A stretch of 53,111 bases of DNA, from the NCBI GenBank assembly GCA_039831705.1, contig JBDOMT010000342.1, positions 1-53,111 on the forward strand, written 5' to 3'. The stretch is from JAJRWS01 sp039831705 (GTDB taxonomy: Bacteria; Planctomycetota; Planctomycetia; Pirellulales; Lacipirellulaceae). The position numbers and the translations under genes are program-made. Shown piece after piece: positions 16,822-25,910 of the stretch. A model generated the notes under the pieces. It ran no database searches. It had not been told where the DNA came from and saw only the letters and a list, made by a program, of their open reading frames with translations. Every line of letters begins with the position of its first letter. Position 1 is the first letter of the stretch.

Positions 16822-18144
16822 ATGACACGCAGAGCACTCTTGATATACGCAACCCTGTTTTTCGTGTTACCAGCACCCTCAAGTCTCTTGGCCCAATCGC
16901 ATCCTCGCCTCATCGACAAGTCCCTATTCGTTCCAACCACGGGGCCTGGTGTACGAATCAACGGATATGCTTATTACACGCGATCCGCCGGCGTTGAGAT
17001 GATTTCTCGCTATAGCGAACAGACTCAAAGCGACAAGGCCGACGTCGCCTACCAGCGGCATTCCAATGACAATGGCCACTCCTGGTCGAACGCTGTATCT
17101 CAGATAACCCATGTTCACCAACCGCAGGGGACCATTCGGACGGGAAGATATCCAGGGTTTGTTGACTCCGAGCACGACCTATTGTTGGTCATGATCCTGC
17201 AAGGGATACTTCCCACCGACAATCCTCTGGAAGGGATGAAACACTGGACCTTGCACTACAGTCTCAGCGACGATGGCGGGCAGACCGAGTACCATCAAGG
17301 CCAAGTCATTCAGGCTGGCGAAGAATTTTCGGCAGACAATCCGCTGTCAGGCGTTTACACCGGTAAAAACTCAGCGATGATCGGAGACACAACCTGTCGA
17401 CCTATTCGCATACGCACGGGACAGATTTTGCAGCCGATACAGATCACCCCAATTGGTCCCAATGGCGAGTACGAAAATCCCGGTGGCGGATATACCTACC
17501 ACGATGCGGCTGTGTTGATTGGCACTTGGAACAAATCGTTGCAACTCGACTGGAAGTTGTCTGAACGAGTACGCGCCGATCCCAATTTTTCCACACGGGG
17601 CATGATTGAACCCACAATCGCAGAGTTTCCCGACGGTCAAATTTTGATGGTCATGCGAGGAAGCAACGACGTGAAACCCCATTTGCCGGGCTACCGATGG
17701 ATGAGTGTTTCGCGCGATGGCGGACACCACTGGACCTCACCCAAGCCGTGGACTTACGAAGATGGCACTCCCTTCTTTTCTCCCAGTTCTTGCAGCCAGT
17801 TGCTTGTCCACTCAAGTGGGCGGATTTTTTGGATCGGCAATATCTCACCGACCAACCCCAGAGGCAATCACCCTCGATATCCGTTGGTCCTGGGAGAGGT
17901 AGACCGTCAATCGATGGCGTTGAAACAGGCGACACTCTGCACGCTCGATAACCGAGGCCCAAAAGACGCTGAACGGATGCAGATCAGCAATTTCTTTGCC
18001 GATGAAGATCGCCAAACTGGCGAAATTCGAATTTACGCGGCGCCCCTGTTTCGTAAGCAGCCCAAGCCCACTGTCAACAGAGGAAACCCAGGCCTCGATT
18101 GGACAGCAGACCTTTGGCTCACCCGAGTTGACGTAGGGGACTGA
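16822..18144 (+). CDS. Secreted sialidase-like (BNR repeat) protein
   Basis: The 440-residue product has a signal peptide (MTRRALLIYATLFFVLPAPS, cleavage near LLAQ). It carries Asp-box-like motifs of the beta-propeller sialidase fold: SNDNGHSWSN, SDDGGQTEY and SRDGGHHWTSP. Proteins of this type hydrolyse or bind glycans outside the cell. In planctomycetes they are often loosely annotated as exo-alpha-sialidase without proof. The frame is open upstream to 16390, but the signal peptide fixes the start at 16822. Confidence 0.8.
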   Translation: MTRRALLIYATLFFVLPAPSSLLAQSHPRLIDKSLFVPTTGPGVRINGYAYYTRSAGVEMISRYSEQTQSDKADVAYQRHSNDNGHSWSNAVSQITHVHQPQGTIRTGRYPGFVDSEHDLLLVMILQGILPTDNPLEGMKHWTLHYSLSDDGGQTEYHQGQVIQAGEEFSADNPLSGVYTGKNSAMIGDTTCRPIRIRTGQILQPIQITPIGPNGEYENPGGGYTYHDAAVLIGTWNKSLQLDWKLSERVRADPNFSTRGMIEPTIAEFPDGQILMVMRGSNDVKPHLPGYRWMSVSRDGGHHWTSPKPWTYEDGTPFFSPSSCSQLLVHSSGRIFWIGNISPTNPRGNHPRYPLVLGEVDRQSMALKQATLCTLDNRGPKDAERMQISNFFADEDRQTGEIRIYAAPLFRKQPKPTVNRGNPGLDWTADLWLTRVDVGD

Positions 18145-18174
18145 TCCGAGTCGCTTAGGAACTACTGTTTCTGT

Positions 18175-19596
18175 TTAGTTGTAGTACCGAATACGATCCG
18201 AACCGGTCATGTCTTTGATGGCATCTTGGATCCACCACCAATTGCCAAATGCTGGCAGGCGTTGATAAAACGTGTCGTATCCACTCCCACCCCAAAGCTT
18301 GTCGACCGAATTGTCGTAACCCCCATAGCGGTTGCCACCATACAAACGATCGTTTCCATTCTGGCCGTACAGGTTATCTTGGCCATAGCCACCGTACAGA
18401 GTGTCATGGCCGTTTCCACCGAAGAGTATGTCGTTGCCACTTTCTCCGTTGATGATATCATTGCCGCCGCCTCCGGTGATGGTATCGTTGCCGCTGCCAC
18501 CGTAACCGTACAGACGCGCACTTATATCGGAATCAACCGTAATCACATCGTTGCCACCTAAACCGTAAACTTTGATCTTGCTGATCGCGGCAGCAAACGG
18601 ATTGATGGAATCGATGTCAGGATTGTCGGCATCGAGATCGACGGTGGTGGTGTCGGTGTAATAGAACGAATAGGGTCCAAAGCTCTCGTAGTAGCGTGCA
18701 CTCATCGAAACGCTCCAATGATCGGTACCGGTTTCGGTTACGGTCAGCGTGTTGTTGCTGCCATTACCCTTAACAGTCAACTGGCCCGACCGAAGCACCG
18801 CGGCCCATGGATTTTTCGAGGCACCCAATTCGTTGGTTAGAATTTGATGCGAGTTTTGGAATCCATTATTCGCAGTGTCATAATTGATATCTTGAAACCC
18901 AAAGTCGTGGTCAAAATCACGATTGTCACCTTCGACACCCATGGTGTGATGGGATAGCACTTCCGAATCGATCTCCACATGGTCCAGACCAAAGGTATGG
19001 CCCATCTCATGGGAAATTGTACGACCTACACGGTTGATAAACTGTTCTTGTGTCCATCCTTCGTTGACAATGGTACCGCCAAATACGAACGACAGGTTAT
19101 CGTCGTTGTTGTTGAGATCGAGATGTGCGACACCTGCGGCGTTCTTGCCAGGTCGGACGTCTGAGCCACCAGTGATAAGTACCAGGACGTCATTATCCGT
19201 GTTCGTCAACGAACTAAAATTATCTTGGTCGCCAAGTACGATATTCAAATCGTAAGGGGCATAGTCCTGTCGAACTTTGTCCATGATTTGGCCAATGGCC
19301 AGATTCGCATCGGTGCCATTGACCGCGCCACTACCATTCATATCTAGGAACATGTTGGAATCGTTGAATAAGCTGTTAAAGCTGGAAGTTGTTTGCGATG
19401 AAATTTGATCCCAGCCAAAGCTCTGAAACTGGGCGGAGGACATCCATTCGCCATCAAAATCGAGCACCGCGGTGGCGGCCATCATGCAGCGCGGCTCCAG
19501 TGATTCGATCTGGCCACCATGGCGTCGACGTGACACCTTGGGAGCTGCATTCTTACTTTTTTTTCGTCTGAACCATGTTTTGAATAGACCGTTCAT
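18175..19596 (-). CDS. RTX protein with metzincin zinc site and LEPR motif
   Basis: The 473-residue product has a basic N-terminus and the ESLEPRCMMAA motif (LEPR at 33-36). In planctomycetes this marks a class of large exported surface proteins. A zinc-peptidase signature HEMGHTFGLDH (H196, E197, H200, H206) sits in a domain that begins TAVLDFDGEW. RTX calcium-binding nonapeptides fill the C-terminal part (GGSGNDTITGGGGNDIING and others, about residues 345-430). The HExxHxxGxxH pattern plus RTX repeats recalls serralysin-like proteases. A dockerin-like DMNGSGAVNGTDANLAIGQI lies between (about 85-104). An exported calcium-stabilised protease is the best reading. It stands alone, convergent with the sialidase-like gene. 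Confidence 0.85.
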   Translation of the reverse strand: MNGLFKTWFRRKKSKNAAPKVSRRRHGGQIESLEPRCMMAATAVLDFDGEWMSSAQFQSFGWDQISSQTTSSFNSLFNDSNMFLDMNGSGAVNGTDANLAIGQIMDKVRQDYAPYDLNIVLGDQDNFSSLTNTDNDVLVLITGGSDVRPGKNAAGVAHLDLNNNDDNLSFVFGGTIVNEGWTQEQFINRVGRTISHEMGHTFGLDHVEIDSEVLSHHTMGVEGDNRDFDHDFGFQDINYDTANNGFQNSHQILTNELGASKNPWAAVLRSGQLTVKGNGSNNTLTVTETGTDHWSVSMSARYYESFGPYSFYYTDTTTVDLDADNPDIDSINPFAAAISKIKVYGLGGNDVITVDSDISARLYGYGGSGNDTITGGGGNDIINGESGNDILFGGNGHDTLYGGYGQDNLYGQNGNDRLYGGNRYGGYDNSVDKLWGGSGYDTFYQRLPAFGNWWWIQDAIKDMTGSDRIRYYN

Positions 19597-19858
19597 TGCT
19601 TAACCCTTTTTGCATTGAGATTCCGTGGAAATGTCCCAGTTAGCCAGCGGTGATTCCAAACGAAAGCCGCTACTAGAGTCTTAAGCGTAGACGCGACCGG
19701 TCTGTTACGGTCTGAACGCAGATTTTGGCTCCGGTGCTCAAATATCCGCAGAATTCACTGGGAGCAACCAGTAGAAAGCCTGTTGATACATCGGAGGAAA
19801 GCGGCTCGTTGCTAGAGGGCCCAAAGAAGCGTCACGGCTACTCCTCAATTCGTACGGA

Positions 19859-20926
19859 TCACTCGGTCTGATAGCCACGCCACATCCATACGAGTGTGTC
19901 CGCGAGCGTTTGCTCGAATACTTTTGTGTCACAGTGCCTTGTTGAGCGACTGAATACAAAACGATAGTCATAACCTTTGGCTTTGAGGGCTGCAGCCGTG
20001 CGCTCATTGGCCATCACCCAATTGTGATAGGTTTCTTCCGGATCTTTGGCGCGAAGGTCATTTTCGGACACATGGGTGAAGATGCGTAGAGGTTTCTTTG
20101 CGCCGTTTTCGATCAACTTCATATTGGAATGGTATTCCCAGGCGCCGAGTGGATAATTTGCCTCTTCTGCCGCATCATCGTCCTGTTGATCGACAAACGT
20201 ACCGGAGTAAGTAATCAAGCGACGAAACAAATCAGGGCGAAACCAACCCATAGTGAGAGCCGCGGCACCGCCCGAACTGCACCCCATCGCAGCCTTACCC
20301 CAGGGATTTCCCGTAAATGCAATGTTAGGATAGGCCAATTTTATTTCTGCATGATTCAACACTTCAGGCAACACTTCGTCATTGATGAATCGGGCATATC
20401 GGTCAGACATCGTATCGTATTCGAGACCCCGTTCGCTGCCCTTACTATCGTCACCGCCATTTTGCACCGCAATGACAATAAACGCTGGCAACTGGCGATT
20501 GCTGTCTTTGGAAATCGTCAGATTGTCAAGTGCGTTACGCACCAAGTTGAGCCGACTCGGCCCGTCCTGCATTACGAGGATGGGCGCCTCGGTACCATCT
20601 TGATAAGCGGCCGGTACGTAGACAAAAATCTTTCGCTCTTTGCGTACGTTTTTCCTGGAATCAAGTGTGGGATCATCACCTTGGAAAATACTACTGTCTG
20701 CAAGCCGCATCGAGAACTCAAAATATTTTCCCTTGGGATTGTTTTGGTCAGTGAGATCGGGATCGATCTTATAGTCAGGACCGATCAAATAATTCCCATT
20801 GCCATCCTTGCTCGGATTCTCAACATAGTGATCAGCGGAAAACACCAAGTTAGGTACTAAGCCAACGAGAGTCATCCACAATAAGAAGCAAGTATTTTTT
20901 AGTGGGAAGCCTGATTTCATCAACAC
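19859..20926 (-). CDS. Secreted esterase of the enterochelin-esterase (Fes/IroE) type
   Basis: The 355-residue product has a signal peptide (about 1-30). The alpha/beta-hydrolase body includes RKIFVYVPAAYQDG, ILVMQDG and the nucleophile elbow MGCSSGG (S217 in GxSxG). A likely catalytic His lies in RSTRHCD near the C-terminus. This fold hydrolyses esters such as siderophores or feruloyl-sugar bonds; the substrate here is open. A second ATG at codon 3 is an equally good start. About 340 bases without a gene separate it from tRNA-Lys. Confidence 0.8.
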   Translation of the reverse strand: MLMKSGFPLKNTCFLLWMTLVGLVPNLVFSADHYVENPSKDGNGNYLIGPDYKIDPDLTDQNNPKGKYFEFSMRLADSSIFQGDDPTLDSRKNVRKERKIFVYVPAAYQDGTEAPILVMQDGPSRLNLVRNALDNLTISKDSNRQLPAFIVIAVQNGGDDSKGSERGLEYDTMSDRYARFINDEVLPEVLNHAEIKLAYPNIAFTGNPWGKAAMGCSSGGAAALTMGWFRPDLFRRLITYSGTFVDQQDDDAAEEANYPLGAWEYHSNMKLIENGAKKPLRIFTHVSENDLRAKDPEETYHNWVMANERTAAALKAKGYDYRFVFSRSTRHCDTKVFEQTLADTLVWMWRGYQTE

Positions 20927-20983
20927 GTCGACTTTCTATCATGAGTAAAGACGGGCGGGCGAAATCATTCTTGATAAGTTCAC

Positions 20984-21027
20984 CCAAAAGTCCAAATGCC
21001 AAAAGTCCAAATGATTGACGATTGACG
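20984..21027. repeat. Short tandem repeats, 2 x 15 and 2 x 7 bases
   Basis: CCAAAAGTCCAAATG occurs twice in tandem and is followed directly by ATTGACG twice. The site is in the gap between the esterase and the tRNA. I see no gene in this gap. Confidence 0.8.
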
Positions 21028-21227
21028 AAATTTCATACGACTTGGGATAGTCGGACACCGCTTGTTATACTTCCGTTACGTTGAGTATTGGGTAAAATTC
21101 TCGGTTGCCAATTGATCCTCGAAAGAGGTGGTGCCGTAAAACGACACTCGTGCAGCGAAATTCAACCAACTCAAACACTCACCCCAATCCCAAAAATAAC
21201 CAAACCCCTCGAGAAAACAGGGGCTAG

Positions 21228-21254
21228 TTGCGACCCGGTGCCATCCGCTACAAT
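21228..21254 (+). promoter_or_regulatory. Possible promoter of tRNA-Lys
   Basis: TTGCGA and TACAAT are 15 bases apart, and TACAAT ends 16 bases before the tRNA. The -10 match is good; the spacing is shorter than usual. Confidence 0.35.
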
Positions 21255-21270
21255 ACCCTGCTGCACCACG

Positions 21271-22341
<1,071 letters not shown>

Positions 22342-22543
22342 GGTTATTTATGTTGTTTCATCGCCTTTCTGGCGTTGTCCTAATTCTACTAAATTCTGGT
22401 GTAAACGCCGATCGAAAAGTGCAGCGCTTTTGCAGAACGTCCGCCGACTATTCGATACCGATTTCATAGTAGGACTCGTGTCATTTCGGATAGAGTCGTC
22501 AATCCACCTCCGGAATCATATCAGTGACCCCGATTGACAGCAA

Positions 22544-22952
22544 CTATTGATAACAGTCTGGAGCGGTTTTAAGTACATCCAAATAGGAAATCCTTGAGGA
22601 TAAGACTTCTAAAGAACGATCCCTCGATTTCTCTTTCGTGGCCAGTTGTCCCAGACTCAAGCCGGTGTCAACCAGCCAGGCACTCACGAGAAACAACGCA
22701 CCAAGATTGTGCTTGTGATCATGCTAATGTCGTAGCTCCTTCCTAACGTCGTAGCGCCTTCCCATCGATCGCAATTACTTCTATCTCGCAGCCAGTGACG
22801 GTGGCGGTAATTCGAATTTCGCGCAGGACCCGACGAGTTTCTTCGGTACGGTCATGTGCATCGATCCGATTGAACCCAGCCAGAACCCGACGAGTACCGA
22901 TCCCATCAGCGCCAAAGACAACGAATAGGTAAAATGAAAGCTTGCACCTCAT
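22544..22952 (-). pseudogene. ISAs1-family transposase remnant
   Basis: One frame ends EIEVIAIDGKALRR, and a second continues with VSAWLVDTGLSLGQLATKEK. Together they match the ISAs1 core IAIDGKTLR...LVSAW...LGQ...EKS. The two pieces are separated by stops and shifts, and the N-terminal and C-terminal parts of a normal 370-residue enzyme are missing. The identification rests on this core only. Confidence 0.6.
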
Positions 22953-23102
22953 GCTGGCAGCCCTCTCTCCCCCATGGCATGAGACGCACGGGTGCGAGTC
23001 CTATGGTTTGGATGTCGACTTGCAGATGACCGAGCTTTTGGGTGTCAAAATCGACTACAGTACGCAATGCGTGGCGTATAACTGGACAGGTGGCGATTTA
23101 GG
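22953..23102. other. Non-coding or decayed DNA before the carbon operon
   Basis: A short frame here (about 23014-23106) reads as LQMTELLGVKIDYSTQCVAY, which I cannot identify. It has no clear start and may be debris of a displaced gene. Confidence 0.25.
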
Positions 23103-23131
23103 TTGACACATTTCTCGAATCGTCCTACTAT
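23103..23131 (+). promoter_or_regulatory. Sigma70-type promoter upstream of the carbon operon
   Basis: A perfect TTGACA (23103-23108) is followed after 17 bases by TACTAT (23126-23131). It lies 90 bases before the first small gene of the carbonic anhydrase-SulP-DabA-Mrp run and is the best promoter match I saw in the window. Confidence 0.55.
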
Positions 23132-23221
23132 CTATACTTAATCCACCCAGATCTACCAGATCCAATTTGCCGTTTGCGAAACTGCAGCAAGCTTCTCGGA
23201 ATTCCAAGATGGAAGGTGTTG

Positions 23222-23572
23222 ATGGCACTCATAGTACGACCGACAACATGGCTGCATTTGTCACGGCTCATATCTGTGTTGATCTGTCTTTGCACCTTAG
23301 CCTTATTACCGCTTCCTCAGCTTGGCGTGCTGATGTGGGCGGAATCGACTGAGGCGGAATGTCCTGGTCAAGAGAACAGGGAAAGCTCTGAGGAAAAACT
23401 GGTTGTTCGCTTTGCGGCATGCGTCCGCTTAAAAGATCGATGTCACAGTGACCACAGTCGGCCTCATAAGACCGGTGATCGGCTCCAACCAATCACTTCA
23501 TGCACCGGTCGTCTCACGGCGATAGTCGGCCATCAGCTTGCCAATGGCCTCTGCCTGCCTTTACTGATTTAG
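23222..23572 (+). CDS. Small secreted protein heading the carbon operon
   Basis: The 116-residue product starts MALIVRPTTWLHLSRL and has one hydrophobic segment (about residues 15-40) that could be a signal or anchor. The acidic patch ESSEEKLVV and the closing motif TAIVGHQLANGLCLPLL recall small planctomycete proteins found beside transport operons, from memory only. Function is unknown. It lies between a strong promoter-like site and the carbonic anhydrase gene, 122 bases before the latter. An upstream ATG at 23174 is possible. Confidence 0.5.
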   Translation: MALIVRPTTWLHLSRLISVLICLCTLALLPLPQLGVLMWAESTEAECPGQENRESSEEKLVVRFAACVRLKDRCHSDHSRPHKTGDRLQPITSCTGRLTAIVGHQLANGLCLPLLI

Positions 23573-23694
23573 GCTGCGCCCCTCTCTGGGCGTCGTATCC
23601 CTTGCTACGTCTGTTAGTCAGGGCGCCTATCGTGTTCCTATAAATTCCGTGCCCGAGCACCTCTTGCGCTGACTCAGACTGTGGAAATCATATT

Positions 23695-24360
23695 ATGCAG
23701 AAGCTTGTTGAAGGTATTCACCAGTTTCAGAATGGTGTTTTCAGTTCCAAGCAGAGTTTGTTTGAAAGTCTGGTGGGTGATCAGCAACCACTGGCGTTGT
23801 TTATCACCTGCTCAGACTCCCGCATCGATCCCAGCCTGCTCACTCAAACCGAACCGGGTGAGCTTTTCATTCTGCGAAACGCCGGCAACATTGTGCCGCC
23901 GTATGAAGCAGCCGAAGGTAGCGCGGCCGCGACGATCGAGTACGCAGTGAGTGTGCTCGAAGTCAAAGACATCGTTATCTGTGGCCATTCGCATTGTGGG
24001 GCGATGGGTTGTTTGCTCGACCAATCGCAGGTCGCGAAGCTCCCCGCCATTCAGTCGTGGCTGTGCCATGCGGCATCGACACATCGGATTATCGAGGAGA
24101 ACTACGCACATATCACCGATGCCGCCGCACGTCTGACGGCGACCGTGGAAGAAAACGTGCTCGTCCAACTTGAGCACCTGCAAACGTATCCGAGCATTGT
24201 CGCAGCATTGCGCAGGAAGGCGCTGAATCTTTACGGCTGGGTGTACGAGTTCGAAACAGGGCAGGTCTTCGGCTATCACCCGCGAGAGGATCAGTTCGTC
24301 CCCATTGAAGGAAAAATATTCACAGTTCCATCGGCCACCCGCGAGTTGCCGTCCATATAG
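23695..24360 (+). CDS. can: Beta-carbonic anhydrase
   Basis: It interconverts CO2 and bicarbonate. The 221-residue product has the beta-class signature ITCSDSRIDP and ICGHSHCGAM. The zinc ligands are C39, H98 and C101, and D41/R43 form the catalytic dyad. FILRNAGNIVPPYE is also typical. No signal peptide is seen, so it acts in the cytosol. It opens a set of genes for a SulP permease, DabA and a Mrp-like complex, so a role in trapping or supplying inorganic carbon follows from context. Confidence 0.93.
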   Translation: MQKLVEGIHQFQNGVFSSKQSLFESLVGDQQPLALFITCSDSRIDPSLLTQTEPGELFILRNAGNIVPPYEAAEGSAAATIEYAVSVLEVKDIVICGHSHCGAMGCLLDQSQVAKLPAIQSWLCHAASTHRIIEENYAHITDAAARLTATVEENVLVQLEHLQTYPSIVAALRRKALNLYGWVYEFETGQVFGYHPREDQFVPIEGKIFTVPSATRELPSI

Positions 24361-24479
24361 GAAACATCGTCATGAATTGTTCAAGCGAATCGGCGACACA
24401 CACCTTCGCAAACCAATGAGGTTTTGAAACTGCCTCTAAACTTCTCGATCATCATCGTATGAATTGCAGGATTGGATAT

Positions 24480-25856
24480 ATGGCTTCGGATTCGTTGCAG
24501 AAATATAATCGAGATTTCGCGGTTGAACTGGCCAAGAATCTTGTTGCTGGGCTGACGGTTAGCTTCGTGGCGATTAGTCTTGGTGCGGCCTTCGGGATCC
24601 TATCGGGTCGCGGCGCCTTTGCGGGAATTCTCTCGGCCGGCATCTTTGCCCTGATCGCCGGTTTGTTTGGTGGCACGCGCATCCAGGCATCGGGCCCCAC
24701 CGCACCGATGACAGCGGTCACGGTCTTGGTCATCGCCTATGCAACTTCGACGGGCCAATATGTGCAGCGTGGCCTTGAGGAAGCTTTTCCGGGTGTTGAC
24801 GCGGTTCGATTCATCAATCTCGTTTTCGCCCTCACCGCCGTACTCTTGATCATTACGGCGCTCTGTCGTTTGGGCCGATTTATCCAGTTCGTTCCGAAGA
24901 CCGTCATTTCCGGTTTTATGAACGGGATCGCGATTCTGATTTGGGTGGACCAGACAAAGAAGCTGTTCGGACTGGCCGGCCAGAAGCCTTATGATGGGTC
25001 GATTCCGATCAACGTGGTGGTGGCCCTGGCTGCGTTCCTCTTCGCGTTTACGGTCCCGATCCTGGCAACGCGTCTGTTCCCTCGATTCAAGTCCTACCTG
25101 CCGGGAACGTTGGTTGCCATCCTGGTCGTCACCGTCGTCGTGCAGCTCTTCGGGTTCGAGATCGCAATGACCAAAACCGAAACGGTCGAGAACACGTTCA
25201 CCGCCTGGAGCGCAGTCATCGAGCGGAATTTTCCTACGAATTGGGACCCTAAGTTGATACTGCTGGCGCTTCCGTTTGCATTGCAATTAACGATGCTCTG
25301 CTACCTGGACACACTGCTGACATCGCTTGTGATGGACAAAAAGACGACCGAACGGTTTGGCCGCGAAGAGCGGACGAAACAGAACAAGGAACTCGCCGCT
25401 CAGGGAGCAGCGACCGCAGTTGTCGCTGTAGTCGGCGGCATCCCCGGAGCGCAGGCGACCATCCGCAGCGTGTTGATCCTCAACGAAGGAGCAACCTGGC
25501 GGCTGGCCAGTGTGGCCGTCGGCGTGTTCGTTCTGATCGAAATGTTGATTTTCCAAGATTACGTCAGCCTTATCCCAGTGGCCGTGTTTAGCGGGATTCT
25601 CTTCAAAGTTGGCTATGACGTCTTCGATTGGGAACCCACAGTGATCTATGTCAAACGGTTTTTCGGAAAGGCCGCAGCGATTGGAACTACCGACGTCGGA
25701 CATTGGGATATGTTTTTTATCGCCGGTACGGCTGTCATCACGCTCGTGATGGACTTGAACACCGCCGTGATCGCCTTCACCGTGTTATTTTATCTGGTTC
25801 GCTTGATATTCAAGTTACCGGATCTTGAGCTGGCCGCCAAAGTTAAGAACCAATAG
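24480..25856 (+). CDS. SulP-family permease, probable bicarbonate transporter
   Basis: The 458-residue membrane protein shows the SulP pattern NLVAGLTVSFVAISLGAAFG near the start, GLFGGTRIQASGPTAPMTAV (the conserved loop of the family), FMNGIAILIWVDQ and VGGIPGAQATIRSV. It ends soon after the last membrane segment and lacks the C-terminal STAS domain found in most SulP proteins. SulP members carry sulfate, bicarbonate or other anions. The genes for carbonic anhydrase before it and DabA after it favour bicarbonate (compare BicA). The ATG at 24480 is preferred over 24459 because AGGA precedes it at a good distance. Confidence 0.88.
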   Translation: MASDSLQKYNRDFAVELAKNLVAGLTVSFVAISLGAAFGILSGRGAFAGILSAGIFALIAGLFGGTRIQASGPTAPMTAVTVLVIAYATSTGQYVQRGLEEAFPGVDAVRFINLVFALTAVLLIITALCRLGRFIQFVPKTVISGFMNGIAILIWVDQTKKLFGLAGQKPYDGSIPINVVVALAAFLFAFTVPILATRLFPRFKSYLPGTLVAILVVTVVVQLFGFEIAMTKTETVENTFTAWSAVIERNFPTNWDPKLILLALPFALQLTMLCYLDTLLTSLVMDKKTTERFGREERTKQNKELAAQGAATAVVAVVGGIPGAQATIRSVLILNEGATWRLASVAVGVFVLIEMLIFQDYVSLIPVAVFSGILFKVGYDVFDWEPTVIYVKRFFGKAAAIGTTDVGHWDMFFIAGTAVITLVMDLNTAVIAFTVLFYLVRLIFKLPDLELAAKVKNQ

Positions 25857-25910
25857 GCCTAACGGCGCGAAGTTACCAACCTAGTCGTTCCAATACTAAA
25901 TTGAGCTAAC

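Noticed and set aside
20129..20860. A 243-codon plus-strand frame
   Set aside because: It lies opposite the esterase, which has a signal peptide and a catalytic motif; this frame has neither.
25393..25404. A match to the tRNA-Lys 3' end (TCAGGGAGCA) inside the SulP gene, as a possible second attachment site
   Set aside because: It is only 10 bases long and inside conserved coding sequence; chance is enough to explain it.
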